DNA from: Strix aluco
Taxonomy: Eukaryota; Chordata; Aves; Strigiformes; Strigidae
Direction of reading: 5' to 3'
NCBI RefSeq assembly: GCF_031877795.1
Contig: NC_133933.1
Location: forward strand, 7,748,632-7,812,631
DNA: 64,000 nucleotides
Part shown: one piece after another, positions 23,401-36,552 of the stretch
Position numbering within the stretch: the stretch's first letter is position 1
How the letters are laid out: each line of letters opens with the position of its first letter
The notes under the pieces: generated by a model
What the model was told of the DNA's origin: nothing
The model's database searches: none
The model's input: the letters and a program-made list of their open reading frames with translations, nothing else
Translations under genes and position numbers: made by a program

Positions 23401-26400
23401 CGCATTATATCATTCGTAATAAAATGACATCAAGATTGAAAATCCTGGAAATAGGATGACAGCTACAATGAAACACATGAATCATTCTAACCTCAATCAT
23501 TCCAAACTGTAAAAGTTTCAGACTGGGTGTTTCAGCATGTTGCATACAAGCACCCTGTAAATCCAGATGAAAGCTTGGGATACACTCCTTCCAATCCATC
23601 CTCACTAGTGACAATACAAGGCAGTGATCGAAGAGAAAAAACACGGAAATAAAAAATAATTTTAAAAAAGATATTGCATGTAGCAATATTTGGTGCTTGT
23701 AGCACCAAAACCACACATTTTTTTAAATTAAAATTTTGTTAATGATTAGAAAGCCACCAACATGTATGTTATTCCACTGAATCTTCCTAGCACAGGAAAG
23801 GAACTCCCAGGAAGAAGTTTCCTCAGGGCTGAGAACTCTTTCTTTAAATACTCTCATCCTACCTAAGGAAAAAAAAATTTTTTCAAGACCAAATGTGCAG
23901 CATGGCAGCCCACACTGTTTGGAAAATCCTCATGTCTGAACTTCTGATGGGGAAGAGCTGAAATGTCTCATCTGTCAGATAAAGGCAGGGTCAACGGGTG
24001 TTCCATGCTTTGGAGAAGTTCACCAGTGTAAGGGATTTGCCTGGCTACAACCTGTGGGGCACAGTGACATTCCAGTAACTTGGAGCATTTCAGCAGGTGT
24101 ATTTCTAGGATTTATTCAGGGAAAGCTACTCATGTGATCCCTGCAACATCCATGGAACAATCCTAAATACAAGTATGAAAGCTCAAGATTTCACTTGTTT
24201 AAATTAAAATGGGTGAGGGAGAAGAATAAGGGTTATATTCGAAAGGTTGGATTTTTTTCCTCCCCCTGAAAAAAGAAAACCCACAGGAAACTCAGTAATT
24301 CCTCCCTGTCTCCCTCATTAAACAGTTAGCTCTTCCTCCCAATGCTTGCATGCAAAATATATACAAATCTCAAAACACAAATCCCAATTAGTCTGGCACA
24401 GACATAACTTTAAGACTCTCTGCTTATGCGAAAATTTAAGCTGTTCTTCTGCCCTCAGAGATAAACAGATTGTCTTTTCCAAATGACAAAATGCACAGGT
24501 TATAGTTATTCATATCCATGCCTTTCATGACAATCACAAGTAATCAACAGCAATCAGATCATTACAAAAGAGCAGGCTGGGCAGATATGAAATGCTGAAA
24601 TTCAGCCTCTCTAGGAAAAAAAAGTCCCGTTACCATATGCATAAGAAATGTTAATTTTTGATAGTCTAATAGTTGAGGATATTTCTAAAGACTCTTTTCT
24701 CAGTTTTATACCTTCTGTGCTCTTAGCCCCTCTCCCTGGATCCAGTTCTTAGCCTACATATGCGGTACCTGTCTTCGTGGCTCAGGCCCAGCACTAACGT
24801 GAACATACCAGAAACCCCACCTCGCTTCCCATTACCTTTTCAGCAAGGAAGAATCTCATAAACCCATCCCTGCCGAGGCTGCAATGACTGCCAGGAACTG
24901 AGCATGCGTGGAGGGCCTATCGCCATTCTGGATCAATTCACTACTGGCTACTTCTGAGCATGTTTGGAGGGGGCTCGTCAGCCCTGATGAAACGTGTGCC
25001 AAAGCATGATCTGTTCAGGTCTGGCAGGCAGTAGAAGCTTTGTATATCATCTCTTGGTCTGTGTACACTCTAGATTATCTGAAGTGAAGCACTTGGGAAG
25101 TTATCTTACAGCTGCAGGAGTAGATAAGTAAAAGCAGAGGAGCTGTTAGGTGATGACCATGAAGAAACGTGTCTCAGTCACTGCTTTATTATGAATATGA
25201 ACCCGTGGGATGATGCATTCATTTTGGATGTTTTCTGTATGGAATCAAATTATCCACCACCAGCATACAACATCTACAGGGATTAAACAAAAGTAAACAT
25301 TGGATACTAGCTTGTCTCTTCCGCACAATTCTTTGGAGACAAGATGGGTGGCAAATAAACTCTCAGAATATCTACTAAATAATGCATCTTGATATAATTA
25401 AGTATATTCTATTCAGAAGCCTTCAGCTTTTAGACTATTTAGACAATTTTCAGAATAATTATCTGAGAAGTCCAAGGATACAGAGCTACCAATTTGGATG
25501 TTTCAGGCAGTATGGATTTTTTTTTTTTTATCTGTTCAGGGCAAAATGATTTCTGAAAGTTATGAGTACTAAGCTATCGTGGTTTTCACTCTTATACATA
25601 TTCTCCTGATTAAAACCTCACATTTCTATAGCCACAGGATCATTTATTTTACCAGGAAACTAACAACAGCAATTCATTTTTTCACAAGTTTTGCAAAGCA
25701 TACACTTGGCAGTGGTTGGAAATCGCATCAGGTTAAAAATGCCAAAACAGAGGCCAATGCCTGGGAGTTTTGACAGGAAAGAGGAGAGAAACCATCAATG
25801 TAATGCCTCTGGGACAGGTGGTCTGCTGCTCCAATGGCACTAACACATCCCAAGTTACAACGCCGATGTGGCTGCTGCCTCCTCCTCCTAACAGCACTGC
25901 TGCCCTCTCAAATAGCAGATTTTCTCCTAGTAACATCTCATAATCCCATCAGCAGTAACTGAACTAGTGAGTATACAGTCATGGAACACAAGTGTGGAGA
26001 GGGTGATTTTAAGAAAATTATTTACAGATTGGACTTCCATCTCTTACAGCCACCGTTCTCACTGCACAGCCACATCCCATAAATCCAGTTAAATTCGCAA
26101 AGCCTGGCAGAAAACAGGAAATACTGGTGAATCACATGTCCTGCAACATTAACTGTCTCAAACCACAAGAACTGTTTTACATAAATTTATTACCCTTTCA
26201 GTTTCAAAGACAGGTAATAATTTGTAGGGCTTCCCATGCATAAACTACAAGCAATCCAGGTCAGTAAGCTTCAAAGATCATCACGATTATAAAGCAGAAC
26301 AAGCGAATGGTGAGAATATATGTTTGCAACCAGACAAATCCATAGTCGGTAAGAGAACAAAGCAAGTTCTTCCTATTTTCATGAATTTTGTCACAAAACT

Positions 26401-29400
26401 AGTGTTTTGGAGCACAGATGCTTCCATGCTCTGGCCAGACAAGTGGAAAAGGCTTAGGAGAGGCTCACAGACTGCCATATAGGAGGCTCTACGGATCACC
26501 TCACAAGTGTCCATGTCCTTCTTTGGCCAGGGCACTGGACTCCTTGGGTTCCTTCCATAGGGCACGTCAGCCACAGCCCGCAGGAGACACTGTGACTGCA
26601 GCTGTGCCCTGCCCCAGGACACGGGAGCTGTTCTGCCAGGGGCCAGAAATGCCACCATAGTGTGCTATGCCTACACCCAGCTGTGAAAAGATCCCATCTG
26701 CTCATCCTTTAAAATTTTCCGCATCAGAAGAAAAGCAGCTTTTAAAGTACTATCAGGGATGTTCATATAAATAACCCTTCTATAGACAGACTGCCTGCAG
26801 CTTGTGGCTGAAGCATTATCATAGTCACAGAACTGCTTTTCTGCAGTTCTGGTGTATGACAGAATTATTGGCAACACAAACGCTATTGAAAAAGTGATGT
26901 TCTGTAACTCACCTGCATTACCAATAAATCCCAAACCTCCTTAAATAATGGCTGAATAAGGAAGACCTGAGCCCTTTGTCTCTAAAGATCTAGCTAAACT
27001 CCAATATTCTCTTTTATACCGCAGATAAATCTGTTTTCCAAAGAAACCGAAAAGGCTCAGAAAACTCAGGATTGCCCTCCAGCTAATGTGCAACTGCAGT
27101 ACCCAATGCTGCCACTTGATGTCTCTGTGCTGATTAAAATCCCTGTCAGGTATGGTCCCCTGCCACAAGGCTGCAAAGAGAGCAGTGTGGAAGCTAATTT
27201 GGCTTTCTGCACTTCATCTCTTCAGCACCCATCTCTCTATGGGAGAGACTCCTATGCAGTATGATACAGATGGTGTCAACTGCGAGACAGATAGAGAAGA
27301 GCAAAAAAGTTGAAGATATATAAAAATATGCAAGAAGACCTTACAACTAATAACCAGTAAGATCAGGAAAAAATAGCTACCCCAGTACGTTGGCAGTAAA
27401 GAGAAAGAAAAGTCTATGTCAGTTACTTAATGGGGAAAGTGAGCAAACATGTAATAGAAAGCTGAAATGTTAAACATTAAACTACTCAAATACAAATACT
27501 GGCCAGTCATCCTTTGGAAGGTGTGTTGAAGAATAGATAAGGAAAACTTAAGTACGAAGACAGCTGGTTATTTCAGAGCTAGCTAGTTAAAAAGTAGGCC
27601 AGCTATGTTTCCAGTACACTTCTACACTGTTTGAAAATACTTTGGTGTACCAGAAACCCTGTGCCTTTCTGCCAGATGTACTCTGGCTTAGAGAACTTCT
27701 GAGTTAGAAGCAAGTATTACTGGGGCTCTTCTACTGTTACGCAGGAAATCGAGAGAGGCACTTGTCCTTAATGATCTTCCATCAACAGACTCACAAATAC
27801 AAGCCTCTAACATGCTGGTCCTTACAAGCATTTAGGAAATTTGGGAGCATCTTAGGCCTCCTCACAAAACCACAATCCTCCAGTAACTTCCCAGCTATTC
27901 CTTTCCTGCTCCTCCCTGCATCTCACAGAAGACAGCAGGCACAGATTTTCAGCCCTACTAAATGTGTCTGGCGGTGGAAAGCCAAGTTAAAAACCTAATC
28001 AGCAACTTCAAATCCCTCTTGCCAAGTAAACTGCTGTTCAGAAGGGATGGAAATTGCAATGTGAGCTTGTCTGAAGTGCAGTCAGTAACTCACATTGCTG
28101 CAAATGAAATGAAATATATCCATTATGGGCTTGATCTTGGATTTTATTTTCAGGTAACATGGAACAGTACTCAAATCTAAGCTCTAAACGTGCTATTTTG
28201 TCCTTTCAATTTTAATAAGGCTGTAAAATCTAGATCATAACTTTAGAGTGTAAGAACAAAGCAATAAAATCATCTATCACTGGTTATTTATTTTAATATA
28301 GATTGCATTCCTAATTGTTTTCTACCATTTTAAAGCAATTCGCCATTCACTGAACTTCAACAAATGAGATCTTTGAAAATACAGCTATTAAGAGAGATTA
28401 ATAACAGCTTCTCACCTCTTATCCCAGGAGCCCAAGATATTCTCCAGTTATTGCTATTCCTCTCAACATACTCTTCACATAGAATTAAAGGGCATGAGAA
28501 CATGGAAGCCATAAGCAGTTTTCAGTTGTGAAAATATGGCAAGATAGGCAGTAATATTTTGCTTCAAAGCATAGCCTGTTTAGTCCAGTGAAATTATTCT
28601 GGCTTTTGAAATCGTAAATCCACTTAAAACTAGAGGTCACTGAGCGTTCAAGCTGTCATGCAACAGTAGTGCAGTCAGGTGCCTTCAACACTTGCAGAGC
28701 TCAATGTTAACAGATACGCTGTCATAATGCTAATGTCTCGTTTCAATGCTCCTTCATCGAGATTTGTTTATTACTAAGGAATAGAATCCCTCTAACTTTA
28801 CACTGCCTATGCTATCTACATTATTTTGGGCAATCAAGATGCTAGAATTTCCAAAAAGTGAGATTTCGTCAGAGAAAGGTCAGAACAATGCTAACAAAAC
28901 TTAATTGCTCTGAAAATATATAACTGCCTTCTGAATCTATACAACTTTATTTAAGGAAATAAACAGTGAGGAATTATCAAACATTTGTATCAGATCTATC
29001 AACTGTATCCTCTGTATCAGGTAAATGCTGAGACTTAAATAGAACTATCTGTTTTGGAGGTCACTTCATGTTTACTCAGAGAAAGCCTGACAATTTTTCT
29101 ACGAAGAGTAGAGCAGCTAATGCAATACCATACATATATAAAGAAGAATGTTCAAAGCCAATTAGATCTCTTTGGTAATAGAACTACTTGTTATAAATCA
29201 AGACAAGGTTATCACTCCTTTTGGATCAAGGTTAATCTACTCATAACCATTAAATTCACACACATGCATTATCAAGGATCTATTTTACAGCTTCTCACTC
29301 CAATAATCTGAAGCATTACAGTTGAACAGGGAGCAGCATGACATTTCATATCATAGATGTAGAAAAGCAAGAAAGGATTTTTACTGTCATCTCTGGCTTT

Positions 29401-32400
29401 CATGTTATGTTTTTAGCTGTACAGAAATAAGATCAGTAGGAATTGGTTAGCAATACATAGTAAGGCAAAGCTACAAAAGCATAAAAAACCACAGAAAGAC
29501 TGGCACACTATTGTTTTTTTCCCCAGCAAATGATGGAGAATATTTCTGCACGGCAACAGAAGTGTTAACCTATCTCCTCAAAAAGCATAGGTAAAAGGTG
29601 ACCAAGCTAAGCCTCAGCATTCCCAAACGCTGGAAATAAATGAATGCTGAAGCCCAGTCTCTACGTCACTTGCTAACAAGCTAAAATTTTACTTAATTTA
29701 GTAGACTTTGCTGTACTAAGTGACAGATATCCATCTAAAAGATATCAAGTTTTCCTATGAAAAGTCCTGAACCACAGAGGAAAATCAGAAGCCTATTCTA
29801 CTGCTCATATTTCCAGGAATCACATAAAAAAACCTAGCAGTAATAAAAGCTATACATTTCCATAAGAGTAGACAGACTTCTATGTAGCTTTGCAAACAGA
29901 GCAAATCAATGGTGGTTTTACACCACCTGAAGGTCTGCCCCTCTTTCTCTACAATCACGTATTGGAATATACCCTGTTTGTCTATGTGCTGCAAACCTGC
30001 CAGGCAGTTTGTGAGAGCACTGTAAATCTGTGCTAGCTCAAAAGTCTAAGGAAAGGCAATGATAAACAGAAAATAAATGCTAAGTTGAACACCGTTGCCT
30101 CCACAATTAAAGAGAATTGCTTTAAGGCATATTAAATCTAGGCTAAGTGCATTTAGTGACCCACTAGTGTTTGCTGCTGAAAACAGCTGGATTTGAAATG
30201 TTAAGCCTCAGCGTTGATTAACTATCCAGTAATCTACGAGGACAGCTCTAAGACAGAGAACAGATTTATCTTTAAAAGAATAAGAAAGCAAAATGTTCCC
30301 TCTCACTAACTTTTGAAAAAAGTGAATTGGAGAGGCAGCAAATACACAGATCAGACTAACAGAGAGATGAGGGCAGTGGCATTATTCCTTTTTGCACCAG
30401 GAGTAAACAATGTAAATTTTAAACTAATTATCCTGCCAGAGGATTAGTTACCAGAGGTATTTTTAGTGCCAAAGATTAAACTCACAGCAGTGGCATGTTT
30501 AGCATATGCAGTGCATTACTGAATGAAAAGCCAAAGCTGGAGTCTGAGTAGTTTATCTTAACCTTTTATCTTAAAATTCACAAGATCCTCTAAGATCCAT
30601 CCTGCATGAAATGGCTGATTACGTGAATACTCCATAGGAGCACTCACGTGGATGCAGAACGAACAGACAAGGAACGCAGTCACAGCACCAGGAGCTCAGA
30701 AATTGAAATGTGCCATTCACAAACAACCCAGCAAATCGGGTCTAAAATAGCCTATGAGAGATTTCAGTGAATTAGAAGTTCAATGAGTTCATCCATTGAC
30801 AGCTTGCCAAAGCGGCATTTTCACAGATTAAAGCAGCACCAACCTCAGTATATTACAAAAGGTGTAATTACCTGGCAGTAAGTCACACATTTTTACTAAG
30901 GAAGGTGACTGAGGCTTTTTATGAAGACCTGCGTAGGCACCACGCACTTTAAATGCGATGAAGATTAAGCTGCTTAGATTCACATAGAAAAACAGCAGCA
31001 CATTTAAACATCCCACATAGTGCCCCATCTCACGCACCCAAAGGACCCAAAGTTTCCTCACGGGGATCTGGTGAACGCTGGGACCCCCGTGAGAGCTGAG
31101 GGAGGGTGAGTGTTACACGCGGGACAGAGCACACAGGAGCGTGCGTGGCCTCGGGACAGCAGGGAGCTCCAGGAAGGCTTCTGCTCCCAAAGAGGCTCTA
31201 TTTGTTTCCCTTCTGGCAGGAGACACTAAATGGACATGATTTGGAACTACATTTTTAACCAGACTCCAACACATCTCAGCCCATCTGAAAAAACCAAAAC
31301 TATACAGAAACAAACACGTAACCCAAATAACTGGTTTGGTTTTGGTCGTAGCTTTTCTGAACCCTGTAAAGAACATCTCCGTGATAAGAAGTTCTGCTGT
31401 TTTCAAACTAGAGAAGATTAACATTGGTTTTAAAAGACTCCATCAGGCACTTCTTCCACATGCACAATTTTGCAGTGCTAAGTTTCACTGGTGTGCCTTC
31501 ACCAGTCTGCCAGATGTGTGCTCATGGCACGGTCTTAAACTGCTCACATGTCTCTGAAAGGACAAGCGCAACAAAAACTATCCACTGTTTAATGCAACAG
31601 TGCATCTGGGACCAAGACCATCAGATCTGTACAGGTAATGTGGCAATGTCTGCTCTGCTCTTGTACAGACTGAACCTCAAAAAATCAGTGGTCCCACAGC
31701 CCTACTGGGTGACTAATTGGGCTAAGTGGACTGTTAGGCTATTGGATTAAATGCCAAACTGAAAATAGGTTCATGAAGCTTCCCTTCCAATGGCAACTTC
31801 TCTTGTAAATAAAGGGAGCATCTACTCAAAATGGGCTCTCAGGGCAGGAAGGGACCCATGTCAAAAAACAAATACAAGAGAAGACAAATACTTTTCTTGC
31901 CACCTGGCACAAGAGCCAACCAGCTGGAACTACTCAGTGTCAAGTCAGGCAACACAAGGAGAAGCCTTGCTGACAAAGCCCTAAGAATGACCATATTTTC
32001 TGCCAAGATTTAACTTTAAATGGATCCAAGTGTAGCCTGAAGGCTACAGACTGTGGCATAAGTGTACAACACTAATGAAGCTGAGGCAGGGTTTATAGTA
32101 GCAACCTTTTCACCCAGGAGGAAAGGACACAGCTGCATAGCTAGATACCAACAAGAAAAACACACTCCTGAACGTGATATGGTCATCACAGACCAACTAG
32201 ATGTCTAAATAGCATGGAAAGCACTTCATAAAAAGAAACATGCTAACAAAAGAGCCCAAATCGTATTTGCTGTTTAGCTCCATTTTCTTTAACCTGCATG
32301 AAGCTTTCTGAGCTGGCATTTATGCACATTTAGGAACTAAGAGAATTTTAACCTTCCTTTCTGAAACAGGCAAAGGGAGATAAGGTCTTCAGCATACTGA

Positions 32401-32635
32401 ATGCTCCCGTTATTCCCGTTATGGTGTATAGCTCTACACCAACTCTTTCAATCAACGAAGAGTACCTACAACATTCCTAATCACTACTGCATGTTCAGTA
32501 TCACAATGTGTTAATCCCAGCATTTGCAGTACTGCAGGTAATATAGGCTGGAGATAAAAAAAGTCATTCAAAAGACTAAAATACTGGTGAAGTTTTAAAT
32601 ACCATTATCTATCAACACTATCTTAGTTTTACAGG
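20446..32635. other. AT-rich non-coding DNA, no gene recognised
   Basis: No coding exon is recognisable. Open frames are short, occur on both strands and resemble no family I know. A modestly GC/CpG-richer patch lies at 31030-31200 and is discussed as a finding. No RNA gene with a recognisable promoter or cloverleaf was seen. Confidence 0.6.
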
Positions 32636-32669
32636 ATGCTGCTGAGCTAGATGGGGTTAAACCATGACA
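32636..32669 (+). repeat. Truncated 5' LTR, last ~34 bp only
   Basis: GGGGTTAAACCATGACA at the right edge matches the last bases of the 3' LTR (GGGGTTAAACCACAACA, ending 34564) with two differences, and ends in the expected CA. Upstream of about 32636 the sequence no longer resembles the LTR, so the rest of the 5' LTR has been lost. Confidence 0.75.
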
Positions 32670-32677
32670 GTCCTTTT

Positions 32678-32695
32678 TGGCACCCAACGTGGGGC
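32678..32695 (+). promoter_or_regulatory. Primer-binding site, tRNA-Lys type
   Basis: TGGCACCCAACGTGGGGC is one base different from the tRNA-Lys(1,2) primer-binding site used by many class II retroviruses and ERVs. It starts 8 bases after the LTR terminal CA, close to the usual position. In an active element it would prime minus-strand DNA synthesis. Confidence 0.85.
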
Positions 32696-33059
32696 TTGAA
32701 GTGTTTGAGATAATGACAGATTTGATCGGAATGTGCCAGATAGAATTTATAGCTGTTATTGCTGTTTAGCTATTAATTGACAGGCTTCTGTGCTTGCCAT
32801 GGGGCTTGCTTGCCTTACTGTATATTAGAGTCTAAAGCTTGTTAGTGGCTGTTTTTTGATTTCGCTGCTTGCTGTGCTGCTTATCATCTTACTCTGCTGT
32901 GCCTGGGAGCATTTTGGTAACAGCAATGGTGACGCGCCTGGGCTGGCAGATGGCCAGGGCATCGCTGCTGCTTCTGTGCTGCTGTACTGGTCAGGCTGGA
33001 ACTCCGGTGTGAACTGAAGTTGAAGGGACTGTGACCTGTGGATGAGTCCAGGTGGGAGA

Positions 33060-33510
33060 AGGACACCCCAAAGTGTCTGTGGCTGTGAATACATCCACAC
33101 CAAAGCAGATACATCTCAAAGCGTCTGTGGCTGTGGTTATACCTCTGAAAGGATTGCGGCCCAAGGATAAGTTGGACAAGGTACACCCTGAAGCATCAGT
33201 GGCTGTGCATGACATCATGCTGGAGCACGTCCATGCGTGTGGCCATGGATAAGCCCACAACAGAGCAGGTACACCCCCAGAGGGACTGCAGCCACGGGTA
33301 AGGCCATGTTGGAGCAGGTTTACTTCTGAAGGGACTGTGGGTAAGGCCACACTGGAGCAGATGAACCTCAAAGCGACCGTGGCTGTGGATAAGTCCATGT
33401 CGCAGCAGGTACAGCCCTGGGGAGACTGTGGCTCACAGATAATGCTCAACTTGGAGCAGGTACTCCCCTAAAGGACTGCAGGCTGTGGATAAGTCCAAGC
33501 TGGAGCAGGG
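33060..33510. repeat. Degenerate ~49-bp tandem repeat inside the LTR element
   Basis: The word GAGCAG (or CAGCAG) recurs at 33263, 33312, 33355, 33403, 33454 and 33503, spacing 43-51 bp and mostly 48-49. Three or four weaker copies precede them. Each unit runs approximately GAGCAGGTACACCCC, GGGACTGTGGCTGTGGATAAG, TCCATG. About nine units are visible. They lie between the primer-binding site and the unique 3' internal region, where a functional element would have its leader or gag. Confidence 0.85.
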
Positions 33511-33967
33511 CCAAGGGGAGGAGTTCATTGCAGTGTTAAACCCAATGGTCTGGTCCAAAGGGCCTGGGGTGGAGATTGCAATGGTTATACCTTTAAATTG
33601 TCATAACCCATGATTTGAGTTGCGCGTTACAGGAATTACTGTATCAGGAACCACCTGAACCAACGGAGGACAAACCTTACAAGAAGCAGTGCAAGTGCAA
33701 CAGTGACCTGATCTGAGCTGGCTTTGGTGCCCAATAACTCCACACAACACACCACCTCTCCTGTCCTGAGTGACCACCATAACAGATGAAGCCCAAAGTC
33801 ATGGACTAAATGAACTCACTTGGACATTTACAGACATTTTACAGGGGTGGTCCATAGACTAGGGGAATAATATCTCTGTATTATATCAAAGGATGGGAAG
33901 GGGGTAGTGGGTAATAAGACTGTATTGGATAGCATGGGACCTGAGCATGACACAGAAGGCATGGAAT

Positions 33968-33980
33968 AAGGGGTGGAGAA
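33968..33980 (+). promoter_or_regulatory. Polypurine tract
   Basis: AAGGGGTGGAGAA, purine apart from one T, lies immediately before the TG that begins the 3' LTR. This is the position of the plus-strand primer in retroelements and fixes the left boundary of the 3' LTR. Confidence 0.8.
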
Positions 33981-34564
33981 TGTGCTGGTTTGGGCTGGGA
34001 TAGAGTTAATTTTCTTCATAGCTCATATGGAGCCATGTTTTGGATTTGTGCTGAAAACAACGTTGATAATACAGGGATGTTTTAGTTATCACTGAGCAGC
34101 ACTTACACAGCGTCAAGGCCTTTCTGCACCCCACCCCACCAGTGAGGAGGCTGGGGGTGCACAAAAAGTTGGGAGGGGACAGAGCCAGGACAGTTGACCC
34201 CAACTGACCCAAGGGATATCCCAGACCATCTGGTGTCATGCTCAGCATATACAGCTGGGGGAAGGAGGATGAAGGTGGGGGGACATTTGGAGTGATGGTG
34301 TTTGTCTTCCCAAGTCACTGTCACACGGGATGGAGCCCGGCTGTCCTGGGGATGGCTGAGCACCCGCCTGCCCATGGGGAGTGGGGAATGAATTCCTTGT
34401 TCTGCTTTGCTTGTGTGTGCGGCTTTTGCTTTATTAAACTGTCTTTATCTCAACCCACGAGTTTTCTCACTTTTACTCTTCTGATTCTCTCCCTCATCCC
34501 ACCAGGGGGGAGTGAGCAAGCGGCTGTGTGGGGCTTGCTTGCCAGCTGGGGTTAAACCACAACA
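33981..34564 (+). repeat. 3' LTR, 584 bp
   Basis: Begins TGTGCTGG right after the polypurine tract and ends ACAACA, giving TG...CA termini. Within it a TATA-like CATATA lies near 34244 and an ATTAAA polyadenylation signal at 34433-34438, followed by a T-rich stretch, in the order expected for U3, R and U5. The short open frames through it on either strand are incidental. Confidence 0.85.
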
Positions 34565-35979
34565 GGTGCATATGTAGGCATTGTAAAAATCCCTTTGCCC
34601 TTGGGAAGGACGGCAATTTGCTTTAACATTATGGCATCATGGATTTTCTTAATCTTTCCTCAGAGTACTGGAATGATTCTATAAATTTCCTGACTTATCT
34701 TGCAATTTAATTCAGAGCTGCAAATACGGCTCTAGAGGCTAATTCTCCCTATGCCTGCACTCTGTTTAATTATGCTCAAGGAAAAGCAGCAGCAGCTGAG
34801 GACAGAATGCTGCCACTCTGCCAGAGTAGTGATCACTATCATCGGGAACAGGAGCAAACATGCTGCAGATGCCAGGACACTGAGGATCTGACTGTTTTAA
34901 CACACCCCTACAAACCCCCTGGAGAGGGCACTGCAAGTGGAACGGCAGGTCCATATACTCTAATGTTTCTTGGTCTCTAGATATTTCTAAGTCTTGGAAT
35001 AACTCACGGAGAAAAGGCAAATGCTGTTAGGTATCTCAAAAGGTTTGACTGTCATTTTGGAGCTTGGGAAAAAACCCACATGACTAAAAGCTACAATCAG
35101 CAGCTTGGCATTGGGCCATCCAGCCATAAGCATGACTATCATCAGACTCTATCCCTATAATAGAGCTATCAGCACCTTAGGAGCAAAATGTCTTCTGTGA
35201 CACAATTTTCAAGGTAGCACACCAGAAGTTTTAATTGAAGAAAACTTCTGTTACAGGTCACCTGCCTCAGTGGGGTTCTGAGCCTTTGCCTGACCTGTAG
35301 CCTGTCCCCACTTCCATGCTACACAGAGGTTTCAGTTGTCCACGTTCACCTCCTATGCAGTTCATCTGTTGACAAATCACCCTTTGATATTAGTGATGAT
35401 TAAACAATTTTCTCTACCTGCTCCCAACAAAAGCAGATGACTAATTTTCTTCTATGTGTTCAGTTTTTTTGGTTGCTTGGTTCTAATGAAGCTTGCATTT
35501 TACAATCACTTATAATTTTGTATTCTGCCTTTTTTTTTTTCTTTTTTTTGAGTGACTGAACGACTGTCTGAAAATGTTTCTAGCTTAAGTTCTTCTCAAG
35601 GTAAAAATGGGGCTCTGTGAGCATAAGAGGTAACATTAAAGTGCACAGCTTGCTTTTTTTCTTCCTTCTCCAAACATAAAGCATTCCCTGTGAATACTCT
35701 TTCCCCAGTGGAAAAAACAGCCTAACAGTGAATTAAGGTCTGAAATATGAAAGCACAGCAAGACATTTTGGAAAGGCAGTTTCTGATGGTGAGCAAAATA
35801 TATTAAGTGTAAAATTCAGAACAGAATCTGTCCCCAGTCACTAGCTCCTATTTGCTCAGTTTTCTCCTGAGTCTGATTTCAGTTCTCCTGTTCTGTCAGC
35901 CAAATTCCTACAGCTCTTTTGCAGACAATCAAGTAATTTCATCCTATAATATTTAAAAAACCTTAGGTGAATACTATTA
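34565..35979. other. Non-coding DNA, nothing recognised
   Basis: AT-rich intergenic sequence between the LTR element and a C-rich simple repeat. It contains a T-rich tract near 35530-35550. No gene, RNA or named repeat was recognised. Confidence 0.6.
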
Positions 35980-36034
35980 CCCCCCCCCCTCCCCCGACCT
36001 CACACACACCCCCCCACACCCCCCCACACACCCC
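35980..36034. repeat. C-run / CA simple repeat
   Basis: Runs of up to nine C interleaved with CACACA over about 55 bp. Such tracts are length-variable and prone to sequencing error. Confidence 0.95.
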
Positions 36035-36477
36035 AATTACTCTTCAGGAAGATTGTCTTCTATTATGTATGGACAACGCAGCTGAACAATATTCTGCTAG
36101 ATCAGTATGTCCTTCTGCTGCATCTTCATCCCTGCCTTTTAATTCACATATTTGTTGCCTTCTTCAATAGCTTTGTTCAAGAAATATGTTGTCAAATCCT
36201 TGGCATTTACATCAGAGCATTTCAGCAACTCACCATACTACCAGAGGCCAAACAGTGTAACGTGTCCAAGTATCTTGTCATTGCTTCATAATGCATTTAC
36301 ACTAATTCCAGAGGCCATCATCACATCCATAAAGAAATCTCTTTAAAGGACTATTTCAATAGGAAAACATAATTTGAAGCTTTGAAGGACCATGAAGAAC
36401 TTAAGAAATTTGCAGAAGCAATTTTTTTTTCCACAGTCTTTCAAAAGAGAAAGCAGTTGCTTCTGCATATTCATGAC

Positions 36478-36552
36478 GTTAAAGATCATCTAGTTCCAAC
36501 TCCCCTGCCATGGGCAGGGACACCTTCCAGGAGACCAGATTGCTCAAACCTG
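36478..36552 (-). mobile_element. CR1 3'-region relic
   Basis: The run AAAGATCATCTAGTTCCAAC, then CCCCTGCCATGGGCAGGGACACCTT and an ACCAGATTGCTCAAA block, is the reverse complement of a conserved 3' portion of CR1. Only about 75 bp is recognisable, without the terminal 8-bp repeat. Confidence 0.75.

Larger units (their letters stand above)
32636..34564 (+). mobile_element. Internally deleted endogenous retrovirus-like LTR element
   Basis: The element consists of a remnant of the 5' LTR end (to 32669), a primer-binding site (32678-32695), about 1.3 kb of internal sequence without gag, pol or env frames, a polypurine tract (33968-33980) and a complete-looking 3' LTR (33981-34564). The plus orientation follows from the PBS-to-PPT order. 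The PBS complementary to tRNA-Lys suggests a class II (ERVK-like) lineage, which is inference. It is non-coding and non-autonomous. Because nearly all of the 5' LTR is missing, target-site duplications cannot be expected. LTRs of this appearance are common in birds. Confidence 0.88.

Noticed and set aside
34238..34555. 105-codon frame on the plus strand
   Set aside because: Lies inside the 3' LTR, where no coding sequence is expected; translation shows no viral or host domain.
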